Positions 49,942 through 60,006 of a DNA stretch of 64,000 nucleotides are shown in pieces. Source of the DNA: Bacillota bacterium. Lineage in GTDB: Bacteria > Bacillota > Clostridia > Acetivibrionales > DSM-1351. The notes beneath the pieces are model-generated. The model was not told where the DNA came from, made no database searches, and worked only from the letters and a program-made list of their open reading frames with translations. Numbering within the stretch: the first letter of the stretch is position 1; every line of letters begins with the position of its first letter. The position numbers and the translations under genes are program-made. The stretch lies in NCBI GenBank assembly GCA_023415305.1, contig JAEZKZ010000110.1, positions 1 to 64,000 on the forward strand, written 5' to 3'.

Positions 49942-50703
49942 ATGTCTGATAAAGAGCTATATGATGCCATTTTCAGGAGAAAATCCGTCCGAAGGTATGA
50001 TATGACGCCTCTGTCTCAGGATAAGCTGGATAAGCTTTGGGCTTTCATCGGGACTATAAAGAAACTAAATAATACCATCAAAACAGATTTCTCTATTCTT
50101 AGTGAAGAAAAAATTAGGGGGTTATTTTCACTAAAGTTTATGCTGGCACCACATTATATCTGTATATATTCTGAGAATAAAGAAGGTTATCTCATGAATG
50201 CAGGTTTTATAATGCAGCAGATTGATTTGTTTCTATCCTGTAACAATATTGGCAGCTGCTGGTTGGGAATGTCAAAGCCCGGCAGCAATCTGGAACTGAC
50301 CAAGGACGGTCTGGATTATGTAATTATGCTTGCATTTGGTAATTCACCCGAGCAAATTCATCGGTCAGATATCGCCAAGTTTGTAAGGAAAGATCTGAAT
50401 GAAATATCTTCGATAAATAACGCAGAGCAGCTGCTTGAGCCTGTAAGATTGGCACCTTCCGCCGGCAATACCCAGTGCTGGTTCTTCAGCGGAGATACAA
50501 AAGAGATTATAGTCAGCAGGAAAAAACCAGGTCTCATTAAAGCTCAGCTTTTTGGGAGAATGAATAATATCGATATAGGCATTGCTCTATGTCATCTATG
50601 GCTTGCCGCAGAAATGCAAGGTAAGAAAATACAGTTTGACTTAACAGACGGTATAGCTCAGGAAGGCTATGAATATATGCTTAAGGTAAGATTAGGGGCT
50701 TAG
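49942..50703 (+). CDS. Nitroreductase-family flavoprotein
   Basis: A 253-residue FMN-dependent oxidoreductase of the nitroreductase superfamily, of the long two-lobed type. It starts ELYDAIFRRKSVRRYDMTPL, with the FMN-phosphate-binding RRKSVRRY, and has SCWLGMSKPG and a second-half motif LAPSAGNTQCWFF that completes the flavin site. AGGAGG precedes the ATG. It lies between the CoA-binding protein and a ferredoxin-linked aldo/keto reductase, so a shared redox role is possible but not shown. Confidence 0.85.
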   Translation: MSDKELYDAIFRRKSVRRYDMTPLSQDKLDKLWAFIGTIKKLNNTIKTDFSILSEEKIRGLFSLKFMLAPHYICIYSENKEGYLMNAGFIMQQIDLFLSCNNIGSCWLGMSKPGSNLELTKDGLDYVIMLAFGNSPEQIHRSDIAKFVRKDLNEISSINNAEQLLEPVRLAPSAGNTQCWFFSGDTKEIIVSRKKPGLIKAQLFGRMNNIDIGIALCHLWLAAEMQGKKIQFDLTDGIAQEGYEYMLKVRLGA

Positions 50704-50732
50704 GGTTATGAACAATTCTGTTATTAATTATT

Positions 50733-50787
50733 AAACCAAGCCGCATTATGGCTTAGGAGGAAACCAAGCCGCATATGTCTTAGGAGG
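50733..50787 (+). repeat. Tandem duplication carrying a ribosome binding site
   Basis: A 28-bp unit (50733-50760) is followed by a 27-bp near copy (50761-50787); both start AAACCAAGCCGCAT and end CTTAGGAGG. The first copy can form the hairpin AAGCC/GGCTT; in the second the stem is broken. The second AGGAGG serves the aldo/keto reductase gene. Confidence 0.8.
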
Positions 50788-50795
50788 TAAATTTT

Positions 50796-51986
50796 ATGCT
50801 TACAAGAATAAATAAGAAAAACGGTGAAGAAATATCCATATTAGGCTTTGGATGTATGCGCTTTCCGACAAAAGCCGGAGTAATAGACGAGCCAAGAGCT
50901 ATTGCCATGATCAGGGATTCCATAGAAAAAGGAGTCAACTATTTTGATACAGCCTACATATATCATGCCGGTAAAAGTGAATCTTTACTTGGAAAGGCTC
51001 TTTTGGGGGGCTACCGTGAAAAAGTAAAAATAGCTACCAAGCTGCCGCCTTTTCTGGTCAAAAAAATGGATGATGCCCGAAAAATATTTGAAAAACAGCT
51101 TTCAAGGCTGAAGACAGACTATATTGATTATTATCTCCTGCATATGCTTACAGATAAACCGTCCTTTGACAGACTGGCAGCATTGGGGGTGATGACCTGG
51201 CTTGAGGAATTGAAGAAAAAAGGGACCATAAGAAATATAGGCTTTTCCTTCCATGGGGGGAAAGCTGATTTTGAGCAGATAGTAACGGCTTATCCATGGG
51301 ATTTCTGTCAGATTCAGTACAATTACATGGACGAGAATAATCAGGCTACCAAGGAAGGCTTGATGCTTGCGGCCGGTATGGGAATTCCGGTAGTAGTTAT
51401 GGAACCGTTAAGAGGAGGAAAACTTGTAACACATCTACCTCCGGAAGTTAATAAAGCATTTAAAGATTATGATAAAGACAGGTCACCTGCCGAATGGGCA
51501 TTCCGATGGATTTGGAATCAACCTGAGGTAAATGTGGTTCTGTCAGGAATGAGCGATGAAGCTCAGATTGATGATAATATAAGGATTGCTTCAGAGGCAG
51601 TTCCAAATACTTTATCACCTGAAGAAATTGCTGTATTTGACAGGGTAAAAAAAATAATGCAGGAAAAAACAAAGATAGCCTGCACCGCTTGCGGCTACTG
51701 TATGCCCTGTCCGGCAGGAGTAGATATTCCGGCCTGCTTTTCACATTACAATGATAAGTACCTCACTAACGATAAATCGGTAAGATTCAGATACTTTCAA
51801 TCATTAGGCGCTCTGTCGGTAAAACCCGCATATGCATCAAAATGCATCAGCTGCGGAAAGTGTGAAAGCCATTGCCCCCAAAGTATAGAAATTCGTGAGC
51901 AGCTAAAAGTTGTTAGCAAGGAAATAGAAGGTTTGTTTTTCAAACCTATAGTAGGAATAGCACGCAAATTCATGAAATTAAAGTAG
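50796..51986 (+). CDS. Aldo/keto reductase with C-terminal ferredoxin domain
   Basis: A 396-residue protein. Residues 1-275 are an aldo/keto reductase barrel with the tetrad Asp/Tyr in YFDTAYIY, Lys in KIATKLPP and His in YYLLHMLT. The C-terminal part carries two cysteine clusters, CTACGYCMPCP and CISCGKCESHCP, typical of 4Fe-4S ferredoxin modules. This architecture is widespread in anaerobes and suggests electron transfer from ferredoxin rather than only NADPH. AGGAGG precedes the ATG within a duplicated leader. Confidence 0.9.
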   Translation: MLTRINKKNGEEISILGFGCMRFPTKAGVIDEPRAIAMIRDSIEKGVNYFDTAYIYHAGKSESLLGKALLGGYREKVKIATKLPPFLVKKMDDARKIFEKQLSRLKTDYIDYYLLHMLTDKPSFDRLAALGVMTWLEELKKKGTIRNIGFSFHGGKADFEQIVTAYPWDFCQIQYNYMDENNQATKEGLMLAAGMGIPVVVMEPLRGGKLVTHLPPEVNKAFKDYDKDRSPAEWAFRWIWNQPEVNVVLSGMSDEAQIDDNIRIASEAVPNTLSPEEIAVFDRVKKIMQEKTKIACTACGYCMPCPAGVDIPACFSHYNDKYLTNDKSVRFRYFQSLGALSVKPAYASKCISCGKCESHCPQSIEIREQLKVVSKEIEGLFFKPIVGIARKFMKLK

Positions 51987-52229
51987 TGCAAATAATTCCA
52001 TGGGGTCGAAGTCATAACTAGGGTTATAATTATCTTGAACTTATGCTATTAACTCCTTTACTAATTGTAATTAACTGTTGCACTTATGCGATTAACCGCA
52101 GTAAATCTAGTAGCTATATTTGTTATGAAAATGTAAATAAAAATAGTACAACCTTCCAAAGGAACTTAAAGTGTGCTAAAATTTAGACAAGTTTTTAAAA
52201 TAGATAACAACAAATTTTCGGGGTGTACA

Positions 52230-55200
52230 ATGTATTTAAAAAAACTTGAAATACAAGGGTTTAAATCATTCGCTGACAAAATAAATCTCGATTTTACATC
52301 AGGAATTACAGCAGTGGTAGGGCCCAATGGCAGTGGAAAAAGCAATATAGGTGATGCTGTAAGATGGGTTTTAGGTGAGCAAAGTGCAAAAACTCTCCGA
52401 GGCAGCAAAATGGAGGATGTTATTTTTGCTGGAACCGAACACAGAAAGTCTGTAGGCTTTGCGGAAGTAGCACTGACCATTGATAATTCAGACAATTATC
52501 TACCTGTGTCGTATAGTGAAGTAACTATTACAAGAAGGGTTTATCGTTCGGGTGAAAGTGAATATTACATAAACAAGACGTCATGTCGACTTAAAGACAT
52601 ACATGAGCTTTTCCTTGATACCGGTATAGGCCGCGATGGTTACTCCATAATAGGTCAGGGACGAGTTGATGAAATCCTCAGCAGTAAATCTGAGGACAGA
52701 CGACATATATTTGAGGAAGCCTCAGGAATAATGAAGTACAAGGTAAGAAAACAGGAGGCTGAAAGAAAGCTTAATCTGACCGAGCAGAATCTTGTTAGAA
52801 TAAATGACATTATAAGCGAACTTGAAAATCAGCTGGAACCCCTAAGAGAACAATCTGATGCGGCCAAAAAGTATCTATCTCTGAGAGATGCTCTGAAGGA
52901 ATTGGAAGTTAATGTATATCTGGACAGTATAGATAAATACAAGGAAAAGATTAAGGAATATGAAGATCAGTATAAAGATATAAGAGAAAACATTGAGGCA
53001 GAAGAGAGAAAGCTTAGAAATATAACCGCACAGAATCAGCAAAAAACCGAAATGCTTAAAACTCTTGAAGACAAAATTACCGAAGCAAGAGATAAGTTTT
53101 ATGTAATAGAAGCAAGCCTTGAGAAAAACAGCTCTGAAATTAATTTGAACAATGAAAAGATTAATGGTCTAAATCAAAATATTTTGCGCTTGGAAGAAGA
53201 AATAACTGAAATCAATACCAAGTCTGAAGATCTTTCTAAGGAAGAAAAAACACGACAGAGTAAAATAGATTATTTGAACAAACAGTATTCCGATTTTGCA
53301 AAAAAACTTGAGAATTATCAGTCGGAGCTTGATGCTATTGTGTCCACATTAAGTGAGAGTGAACAGCAGATTGAAAAAATGAAAGCAGGGATAATGGATA
53401 AGCTTGATCTTCAATCGGATAAGAGAACACAAATAAATAATATCAGGAATCATATTGAAAATCTCAAAAAAAGGCAGAACTCTATTGGAACTGAGATATA
53501 TTCCCTGAAGCTGGAAAAAGATAAAGACAACATGAAGAAAGAGGATCTGTCAGAGAGCATTAGAAATACCATTCAGCTTATCAAGCATTCCAATACCAAA
53601 ATGCAGGAATTGACCAGTGAAAAAAGCGAACTGCAGAATTCAATGACAACCATTGAGAAGCAATATGGTACGGTGAAAACCGATATTCAGGTTAAATCCT
53701 CCAGACACCGTATGCTTAAGGATATGGAAAAGAGTATGGAGGGCTATAGCAGGAGTGTTAAGGAAATCATGCATGCCTGTCAGTCTTCGGCTGAATTCGG
53801 AAGTGGAATTCACGGAACTGTGGCTCAGCTTATAAGTGTTGATAAAAAGTATGAAACGGCAATTGAAATGACTCTGGGGGGATCCCTTCAAAATATTATA
53901 GCTTCAACTGAAGAAGATGCTAAAAAGGCAATTGAGTTTCTTAAAAGAAATAGAATGGGAAGAGCCACTTTCTTACCTATAACTTCGGTTAACGGTAAGA
54001 GACTTGATGAGAATACCCTTCGCAGGCTTGAGGAGTTTCAGGGCTTTTGCGGACTGGCCTCAGATATTGTGACCTGTGATTCAAAATATAACGGAATAGT
54101 CTTGAATCTTTTAGGAAGAGTTGTAGTTGTCGAAAACCTTGATGCCGGTATCAGTATAGCGAAGAAATTTAGTTATTCCTTCAGAATTGTTACGCTGGAA
54201 GGAGATATATTGAGTACCAGCGGTTCCATGTCAGGGGGAAGCAACGATCATAAGAGCTCAGGCATTTTAAGTCGAAGTAGAGAGATTACTGAATTGGAAG
54301 CTGCAGTTGAAGCACTCAAAAAAGAGGAAATTTCATTAGGCAGCAAAATCGTAGAGATAAAAAATATGTTGTCTGAGATCGAGACGGAATTCAATGAAGA
54401 AAATTCAAAACTTAGGGACAGTGAGCTGGTTAAAACCAGAGATGAGAATCATCTTTCCATGCTCGAGGACAATATAAGAAAGACAGATGCCAAAATCGGC
54501 ATGCTGAATGATGAGAAAAACCAGGTGGTAAAGCAGGAACAGGAAACTGTTCTTGAACAGAAGAAGTATGAGGAAGAGCTCGAGGCCATAGAAAAAGATA
54601 TTTTTGAAACCAAGGCAATAATTGCTGAGCATCAGGAAAAATTCAAGGCTGACCAGTCTGTCAGGGATGAACTGCATCAGGAAATAACCGACTTTAAAAT
54701 ATCGGTTAATTCTATAGTTGAAAGTATTCAAAGTGTCAATGAGCACATGGAAAGAATACATAACGAAAAAGAAACCATGCAGAAAAGCCTATCCAGAAAG
54801 CAGAATGAAAAGCAAAGAGCTGAGAACGAGATTCTTTCGTTAAAGCAAGCTATAGAAGGTTTTGAAAATCAGATAAAAGGTTTGCAGAATGAAAAAACAG
54901 GCAAGACTTTAGAGATAGACAGATTGGTTGAAGAGAAGAAGGTCTTGGAGGAGGAATCCTCAGACTTTATTGAAAAACTTAATTCCACAAATAAAACGAT
55001 ACTTTTGCTTCAGGAAGAATATAACAGAATAGATGTAAAGAATACAAAGGCTGAAGCAGAAATGAAGGCTATACAGGACAGAATGTGGGATGAATATGAA
55101 CTGACCTATTCAAGCGCATTGGAAATCAAAAAAGAGCTTCCAAGCATACCACAGGCACAGAAGACAATAAATGATTACAGAGCGCAGATTAAAACCTTAG

Positions 55201-55802
55201 GTCCGGTTAATGTGTCGGCAATTGATGATTATATAAAAACAAAGGAACGTTTTGAGTTTATGTCTGTTCAGAAAAATGACATGGAACAGGCCAAGGACAA
55301 GCTGCATAAAATAATACTTGAGATGGTTCAAATCATGAAAAAACAGTTTATTGAGCAGTTCAAGCTTATAAATGAGAACTTTGGAATAGTATATAGAGAA
55401 CTGTTTGGCGGCGGCAGGGCTGAGCTTATTATAGCTGATCAGGATAATGTACTTGAAAGCGGCATTGAAATAGAAGTTCAGCCGCCGGGAAAGAAGCTGC
55501 AGAATATGATGCTCCTCTCAGGAGGAGAGCGCGCCTTTACAGCTATTGCCCTGCTATTTGCAATTCTAAGACTTAAGCCTACTCCTTTCTGTCTGCTGGA
55601 TGAAATAGAGGCAGCATTGGATGATGCTAATGTCTACAGATTTGGAGAGTATCTTAAAAAGTTCTCTCAGAAGACCCAGTTTATCATGGTTACCCACCGT
55701 AAAGGTACCATGGAAGCGGCTGACACCATGTATGGAGTAACCATGCAGGAACATGGTGTGTCAAAGATTGTTTCAATGAAAATGGGAGAGATGGCCAGCT
55801 AG
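52230..55802 (+). CDS. smc: Chromosome segregation protein SMC
   Basis: SMC with ScpA and ScpB organises and segregates the chromosome. The 1190 residues have the full layout: Walker A GPNGSGKSN (31-39), a long coiled coil, the hinge around residues 510-650 (GIHGTVAQLISVDKKYETAIEMTLGG and, later, SGGSND), a second coiled coil, the ABC signature LLSGGERAFTA and Walker B FCLLDEIEAALDDANV near the end. ATG 52230 matches the family start MYLKKLEIQGFKSFADK; GGGGTGT is a moderate ribosome binding site. ftsY follows 79 bp later. Confidence 0.97.
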   Translation: MYLKKLEIQGFKSFADKINLDFTSGITAVVGPNGSGKSNIGDAVRWVLGEQSAKTLRGSKMEDVIFAGTEHRKSVGFAEVALTIDNSDNYLPVSYSEVTITRRVYRSGESEYYINKTSCRLKDIHELFLDTGIGRDGYSIIGQGRVDEILSSKSEDRRHIFEEASGIMKYKVRKQEAERKLNLTEQNLVRINDIISELENQLEPLREQSDAAKKYLSLRDALKELEVNVYLDSIDKYKEKIKEYEDQYKDIRENIEAEERKLRNITAQNQQKTEMLKTLEDKITEARDKFYVIEASLEKNSSEINLNNEKINGLNQNILRLEEEITEINTKSEDLSKEEKTRQSKIDYLNKQYSDFAKKLENYQSELDAIVSTLSESEQQIEKMKAGIMDKLDLQSDKRTQINNIRNHIENLKKRQNSIGTEIYSLKLEKDKDNMKKEDLSESIRNTIQLIKHSNTKMQELTSEKSELQNSMTTIEKQYGTVKTDIQVKSSRHRMLKDMEKSMEGYSRSVKEIMHACQSSAEFGSGIHGTVAQLISVDKKYETAIEMTLGGSLQNIIASTEEDAKKAIEFLKRNRMGRATFLPITSVNGKRLDENTLRRLEEFQGFCGLASDIVTCDSKYNGIVLNLLGRVVVVENLDAGISIAKKFSYSFRIVTLEGDILSTSGSMSGGSNDHKSSGILSRSREITELEAAVEALKKEEISLGSKIVEIKNMLSEIETEFNEENSKLRDSELVKTRDENHLSMLEDNIRKTDAKIGMLNDEKNQVVKQEQETVLEQKKYEEELEAIEKDIFETKAIIAEHQEKFKADQSVRDELHQEITDFKISVNSIVESIQSVNEHMERIHNEKETMQKSLSRKQNEKQRAENEILSLKQAIEGFENQIKGLQNEKTGKTLEIDRLVEEKKVLEEESSDFIEKLNSTNKTILLLQEEYNRIDVKNTKAEAEMKAIQDRMWDEYELTYSSALEIKKELPSIPQAQKTINDYRAQIKTLGPVNVSAIDDYIKTKERFEFMSVQKNDMEQAKDKLHKIILEMVQIMKKQFIEQFKLINENFGIVYRELFGGGRAELIIADQDNVLESGIEIEVQPPGKKLQNMMLLSGGERAFTAIALLFAILRLKPTPFCLLDEIEAALDDANVYRFGEYLKKFSQKTQFIMVTHRKGTMEAADTMYGVTMQEHGVSKIVSMKMGEMAS

Positions 55803-55881
55803 AATAGTCAAAATTATAAGTATAAAACAAAATTATAATAGCAGCACGGACTTAAATATGCCGGCAGAAATGGAGATATGA

Positions 55882-56790
55882 ATGGGCTTTTTCGATAAAC
55901 TTAAAGAAGGATTGACAAAAACCAGAAAGAGTATTACCGAGAAGATAGACCAGGTACTTGTATCATTTGGGAAAGTGGACGAAGAGTTATTTGATGAACT
56001 GGAAGAAATTCTAATAACATCGGACCTTGGAATTGAGACAACTATGAGAATAATTGCAGACCTCAAGACCAAGGTACGTGAGAGAAAAATAATTGATCCA
56101 ATGAAGGTAAAAGATATTTTAAAGGAAGAACTTCAAGAGATACTTTCAAAGGGCGGAAATGAATTAAAACTCAATACAAAGCCTGCTGTAATTATTGTTA
56201 TCGGCGTTAATGGTGTAGGTAAGACTACGTCCATCGGTAAAATAGCAAACCTATATAAACAGAAGGGAAAAAAGGTACTTCTGGCAGCTGGCGATACCTT
56301 CAGAGCTGCTGCCATTGATCAGTTGGAAATATGGGCCGACCGTGTGGGGGTTGAAATAATAGCTCAGAAGGAGGGGTCAGACCCGGCGGCTGGCATATAT
56401 GACGCCATTCAGGCAGCAAAGTCAAGGAAAGCGGATTTACTTATCTGCGATACGGCAGGAAGACTTCACAATAAGAAAAATCTTATGGAGGAGCTAAAAA
56501 AGATGTCGAGGGTGCTCGATAGAGAACTTCCGGGATCAGACCGTGAAACCCTTCTTGTGCTTGATGCTACAACAGGTCAAAATGCAGTCTCACAGGCTAA
56601 GACCTTCAGTGAGACAGCCGACATTACCGGTATTGTACTGACTAAACTTGATGGAACGGCCAAGGGAGGAATTGTTGTAGCAATAAAATCAGAGCTTGAC
56701 ATTCCTGTGAAACTCATAGGAGTTGGAGAGCAGATGGATGATTTGGAAAGATTTGATGCAACGGAGTTTGTTGAAGCGTTATTTTCTTGA
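55882..56790 (+). CDS. ftsY: Signal recognition particle receptor FtsY
   Basis: FtsY receives SRP-ribosome complexes at the membrane. The 302 residues contain an N domain (KLKEGLTKTRKSITEKIDQVL, DELEEILITSDLG) and an SRP GTPase G domain: G1 GVNGVGKTT (K114), DTFRAAAIDQL, G3 DTAGRLHNKKN, G4 TKLDGTAKGG and the closing GVGEQMDDLERFD. The acidic A domain of enterobacteria is absent, as usual in Firmicutes. GGAG precedes ATG 55882. Confidence 0.97.
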   Translation: MGFFDKLKEGLTKTRKSITEKIDQVLVSFGKVDEELFDELEEILITSDLGIETTMRIIADLKTKVRERKIIDPMKVKDILKEELQEILSKGGNELKLNTKPAVIIVIGVNGVGKTTSIGKIANLYKQKGKKVLLAAGDTFRAAAIDQLEIWADRVGVEIIAQKEGSDPAAGIYDAIQAAKSRKADLLICDTAGRLHNKKNLMEELKKMSRVLDRELPGSDRETLLVLDATTGQNAVSQAKTFSETADITGIVLTKLDGTAKGGIVVAIKSELDIPVKLIGVGEQMDDLERFDATEFVEALFS

Positions 56791-56840
56791 TTTAAATTAA
56801 ATATAATCAGGAAAGAGTATTGTATGTGAAGGGAGAAAAT

Positions 56841-59717
56841 ATGGACAATAATACGGTTAATTATGATTACTATAAGGAAAAGAATAAAAAGAGCAGTAAA
56901 GGCAAAATTGTATTTCTGATAACTTTTGCAGTACTGATAATAGCAGCTATAATAGCAAGCTCCATATATATGGAATTGATTCAGCTCAAGGAACTTAATC
57001 CAAAGGCGGATTATTCATCTGTTTTTACTACTAATCTTCTCTACAAGATAATTTTCATAATGTTGAGTTTTATTGTGATAAGTTTATTTGTCTTTATATC
57101 TAATACATTTATTATAAGAAATTTGAAGAAGTATTTTACTCATAACAATCTGGAAGCAAGAAAAATGTACAATGCTCCAATAGCATTGATTATCGGTATT
57201 ATCGGAGCATTCCTTACAAAGGACTACTTTTATGGAAAGGCACTTCTTTTTTTGAACTCAGTAAAATTTGACAGGGTTGATCCACAATTTGGACAGGATA
57301 TAGGATATTATATGTTCCAGAGGCCATTTTACATGTCGCTTCTGGACTTTGTATCAAACCTCTGGCTGTTTATTGTGATATACTCTGCTGTTTATTATGT
57401 ATTGGTACTGCTTACTGCCTTAAACAATACGTTTTCATTTGATGTTCTGAAAGACAAGATTCTCTTAAGGCACAACCTTATAAATGTTGCTATTTTCTTT
57501 GTACTTAAATCGGTATCATATAAATTTCAAAGGGAAGATCTTTTATATTCCAGCTTTACACAAACCGGAGTAATCGGCTCAGGGTATTCAAATACAAATA
57601 TTTGGATAAGGTTTTATACTATTGCTCCTATCATTGTTTTAGCTATTGTTTTAATTTCTTTTCTGTTCATGTGGAAGGGTAAGCTTAAAAAGGCTGCTAT
57701 TACAATAGCTGTATATCCGATACTGTTGATATTGGTTACAATCGTCTCAGGTATTGTTCAAACTGTTTTTGTTAAGCCAAATGAATTTGATTATGAAAAA
57801 AATTATTTAAAGAATAATATGCTTGAAACGAGGGCGGCATACGGCCTTGATAAGATTAAACAATATGATTTCAAAACAATTGAAAATCTGACCCCTGAAA
57901 TAGTAAAGAACAACAAAAACACCATAGACAACATTCGCGTGGTGGATTATTTACCTACATTGGATAGCAATAAGCAGCTCCAAAGTAATACAAACTTCTA
58001 TACGTTTACAACGGGAGACATTTTAAACTATACGGTAAACGGCAGAGAAATACCCGTACTTATTTCAGCCAGAGAAATAAATACCGCTAATCTGCAAAAC
58101 CAGAACTTTGTTAATAAAACCTTTAAATATACACATGGTTATGGAGTTGTAGTCAATCCAATTAATAAGTTAACTGCCCAGGGACAGGTTGAATTTCTCT
58201 TAAGCGGGCTGAAATTGGACACCGTTGACAAGGAGAACCTCAATATTACAGAACCTAGAATATACTATGGTGAATTGACAAACAACTATGTTATTGTAAA
58301 TCCAAAGAGTTCAAAGAAAGAGCCTGAAATCGATTATGATGGTACCGCTACAAGCCATTTTGATGCAAAAGATACAGAAAAAATAAAAATGAATATGTTG
58401 AACAGAGTATTGTTTGCCATTAAGTATATGGATGCAAATGTTCTTGTTTCCAGTAATATTAATTCTGAATCCCAGATATTGTTAAATAGAAATGTGGTGG
58501 AGAGAGCTCAGAAAGGGGTACCTTTTTTGAAGGTGGATTCAGATCCCGCTTTGACTATAACAGCGGATGGCAGACTAAAATGGGTGCTGGATGCCTATAC
58601 AATATCTGATAGTTATCCATATGCTCAAAATTACTACACTCAAAGCAATGAACCCGACCTAAGGGCCCTTAACGGTATAAACTATATCAGGAACTCTGTA
58701 AAAATTACTGTTGATGCCTATGACGGTACGGTAAAGTATTATATTATTGATAAGGAAGACCCGATAATTCAAGCTTATCAGAAGGTTTACCCGGATGTAT
58801 TTACAAAGGAAGCTCTTCCTGAAGATATTGCATCACATACCAGATATCCCGAGACTTTGTTTAAGATTCAGACAGAAATTTTAAAGAAGTATCATTTGGA
58901 CCCTAATGTAAATGAAGAAAATATCTCAAACTTCTATACAAATCAGGATGCCTGGAACATTGCCAAATATCCGGATGAAACAAGTCCAGATAAGGTTAGG
59001 GATATAGATGCTTACTACAATATGATCAAGCTTCCCGGTGATCTGGGCAAGACAGAAGAGCTTATACTGATGAGACCCTTCACACCTTCGGCTGGAAAAC
59101 ACAATATGATTTCCTGGTTGGCAGTAAGAAACTCAAAGGATAATTACGGGGAAATGATACTTTTCAATTTCCCAAAGAACACCAATATATTAGGACCTGA
59201 CCAGGTAGAGGTTAATATAAACCAGATAAGTGAAATTTCTGAATACAATACTTTGTGGGGACAGGGGAAATCCAACGTATTTAAGGGAAGCTTACTTGTA
59301 ATTCCAATAGAAAACAGTGTACTGTATGTAGAACCAATTTATATACAGTCAAAAAGTGAATCTTCAATTCCCCAGGTCAAGAAAATCATCGTGGGGTATC
59401 AGGAGGGAGCAGACTTCAAGCATGGAATAGGGGATAATCTTGAGGATGCGTTGAATAATCTCTTTAAGGGTGACTTGAAGCTTTCTGACAATAAAATACC
59501 TACAGTAGATCAGAATGATGCCGGGCAGACTGATGCAGATCAAAAGGATCAGAACAAAAAGCCTGAGGAACAAAAAACACCTGATACCATTACTCCTGCT
59601 GAAGATAAGTCAGGAGAGATTGATCAGCAAAAACTTGATGAAATTCAGAAAAAACTTGATGATTTAATGAAGCAGTCTAAGGAAATCAGCGATCTTATTG
59701 AGAGTTTGAAAAAATAA
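56841..59717 (+). CDS. UPF0182-family membrane protein
   Basis: A 958-residue protein of the UPF0182 family. About seven N-terminal transmembrane helices (to residue ~310) are followed by a large extracellular domain with family motifs such as NNMLETRAAYGLDKI, THGYGVVVNP, YYGELTNNYVIVN and MRPFTPSAGKHNMISWLA. The C-terminus ends in an Asp/Gln/Lys-rich linker and a short coiled coil (QKLDEIQKKLDDLMKQSKEI). The function of the family is unknown. ATG 56841 follows AAGGGAG; an in-frame TTG (56820) is upstream of that signal. It follows ftsY by 50 bp. Confidence 0.9.
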   Translation: MDNNTVNYDYYKEKNKKSSKGKIVFLITFAVLIIAAIIASSIYMELIQLKELNPKADYSSVFTTNLLYKIIFIMLSFIVISLFVFISNTFIIRNLKKYFTHNNLEARKMYNAPIALIIGIIGAFLTKDYFYGKALLFLNSVKFDRVDPQFGQDIGYYMFQRPFYMSLLDFVSNLWLFIVIYSAVYYVLVLLTALNNTFSFDVLKDKILLRHNLINVAIFFVLKSVSYKFQREDLLYSSFTQTGVIGSGYSNTNIWIRFYTIAPIIVLAIVLISFLFMWKGKLKKAAITIAVYPILLILVTIVSGIVQTVFVKPNEFDYEKNYLKNNMLETRAAYGLDKIKQYDFKTIENLTPEIVKNNKNTIDNIRVVDYLPTLDSNKQLQSNTNFYTFTTGDILNYTVNGREIPVLISAREINTANLQNQNFVNKTFKYTHGYGVVVNPINKLTAQGQVEFLLSGLKLDTVDKENLNITEPRIYYGELTNNYVIVNPKSSKKEPEIDYDGTATSHFDAKDTEKIKMNMLNRVLFAIKYMDANVLVSSNINSESQILLNRNVVERAQKGVPFLKVDSDPALTITADGRLKWVLDAYTISDSYPYAQNYYTQSNEPDLRALNGINYIRNSVKITVDAYDGTVKYYIIDKEDPIIQAYQKVYPDVFTKEALPEDIASHTRYPETLFKIQTEILKKYHLDPNVNEENISNFYTNQDAWNIAKYPDETSPDKVRDIDAYYNMIKLPGDLGKTEELILMRPFTPSAGKHNMISWLAVRNSKDNYGEMILFNFPKNTNILGPDQVEVNINQISEISEYNTLWGQGKSNVFKGSLLVIPIENSVLYVEPIYIQSKSESSIPQVKKIIVGYQEGADFKHGIGDNLEDALNNLFKGDLKLSDNKIPTVDQNDAGQTDADQKDQNKKPEEQKTPDTITPAEDKSGEIDQQKLDEIQKKLDDLMKQSKEISDLIESLKK

Positions 59718-59736
59718 ACTATAAATAACTTATAAG

Positions 59737-59786
59737 GGCCGTTGCAAAGGTTGTTGAAGAACAACTGTGCGCGGCTTCTTTTTTAT
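59737..59786 (+). terminator. Terminator of the smc-ftsY-UPF0182 unit
   Basis: A composite stem (GCCG/CGGC outer, TGCA/TGC middle, GTTGTT/AACAAC inner, GAAG loop) is followed by a T6-rich run. Confidence 0.75.
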
Positions 59787-59951
59787 TGATAAATTATTAA
59801 AAATGTATATAATACTATCTTATGTAACAGCAAAAATATATTAAAAAGTTATATTGTAAATTGAAATAAAAAGGAATAGAATACAATAGTTATTTCTGTA
59901 CCATATATTCCAAGTTTTTATTGCAAGTTATTATCAAACATCGGAAGGGTT

Positions 59952-59990
59952 AAGTAAATTTACTTGTAGTTTGTAAAAATTACTTGTAGT
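59952..59990. promoter_or_regulatory. Palindrome and direct repeats before the kimA-like gene
   Basis: AAGTAAATTTACTT (59952-59965) is a perfect 14-bp palindrome. TTACTTGTAGT occurs at 59960-59970 and 59980-59990, a 20-bp period. Together they could form an operator 15-55 bases upstream of the start codon. No cognate regulator is adjacent. Confidence 0.45.
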
Positions 59991-60006
59991 AAACGGGTGA
60001 GGTTGT

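Noticed and set aside
59787..60006. c-di-AMP (ydaO) riboswitch upstream of the kimA-like gene
   Set aside because: The region is almost entirely AT-rich and lacks the long G-rich conserved blocks of that RNA class.
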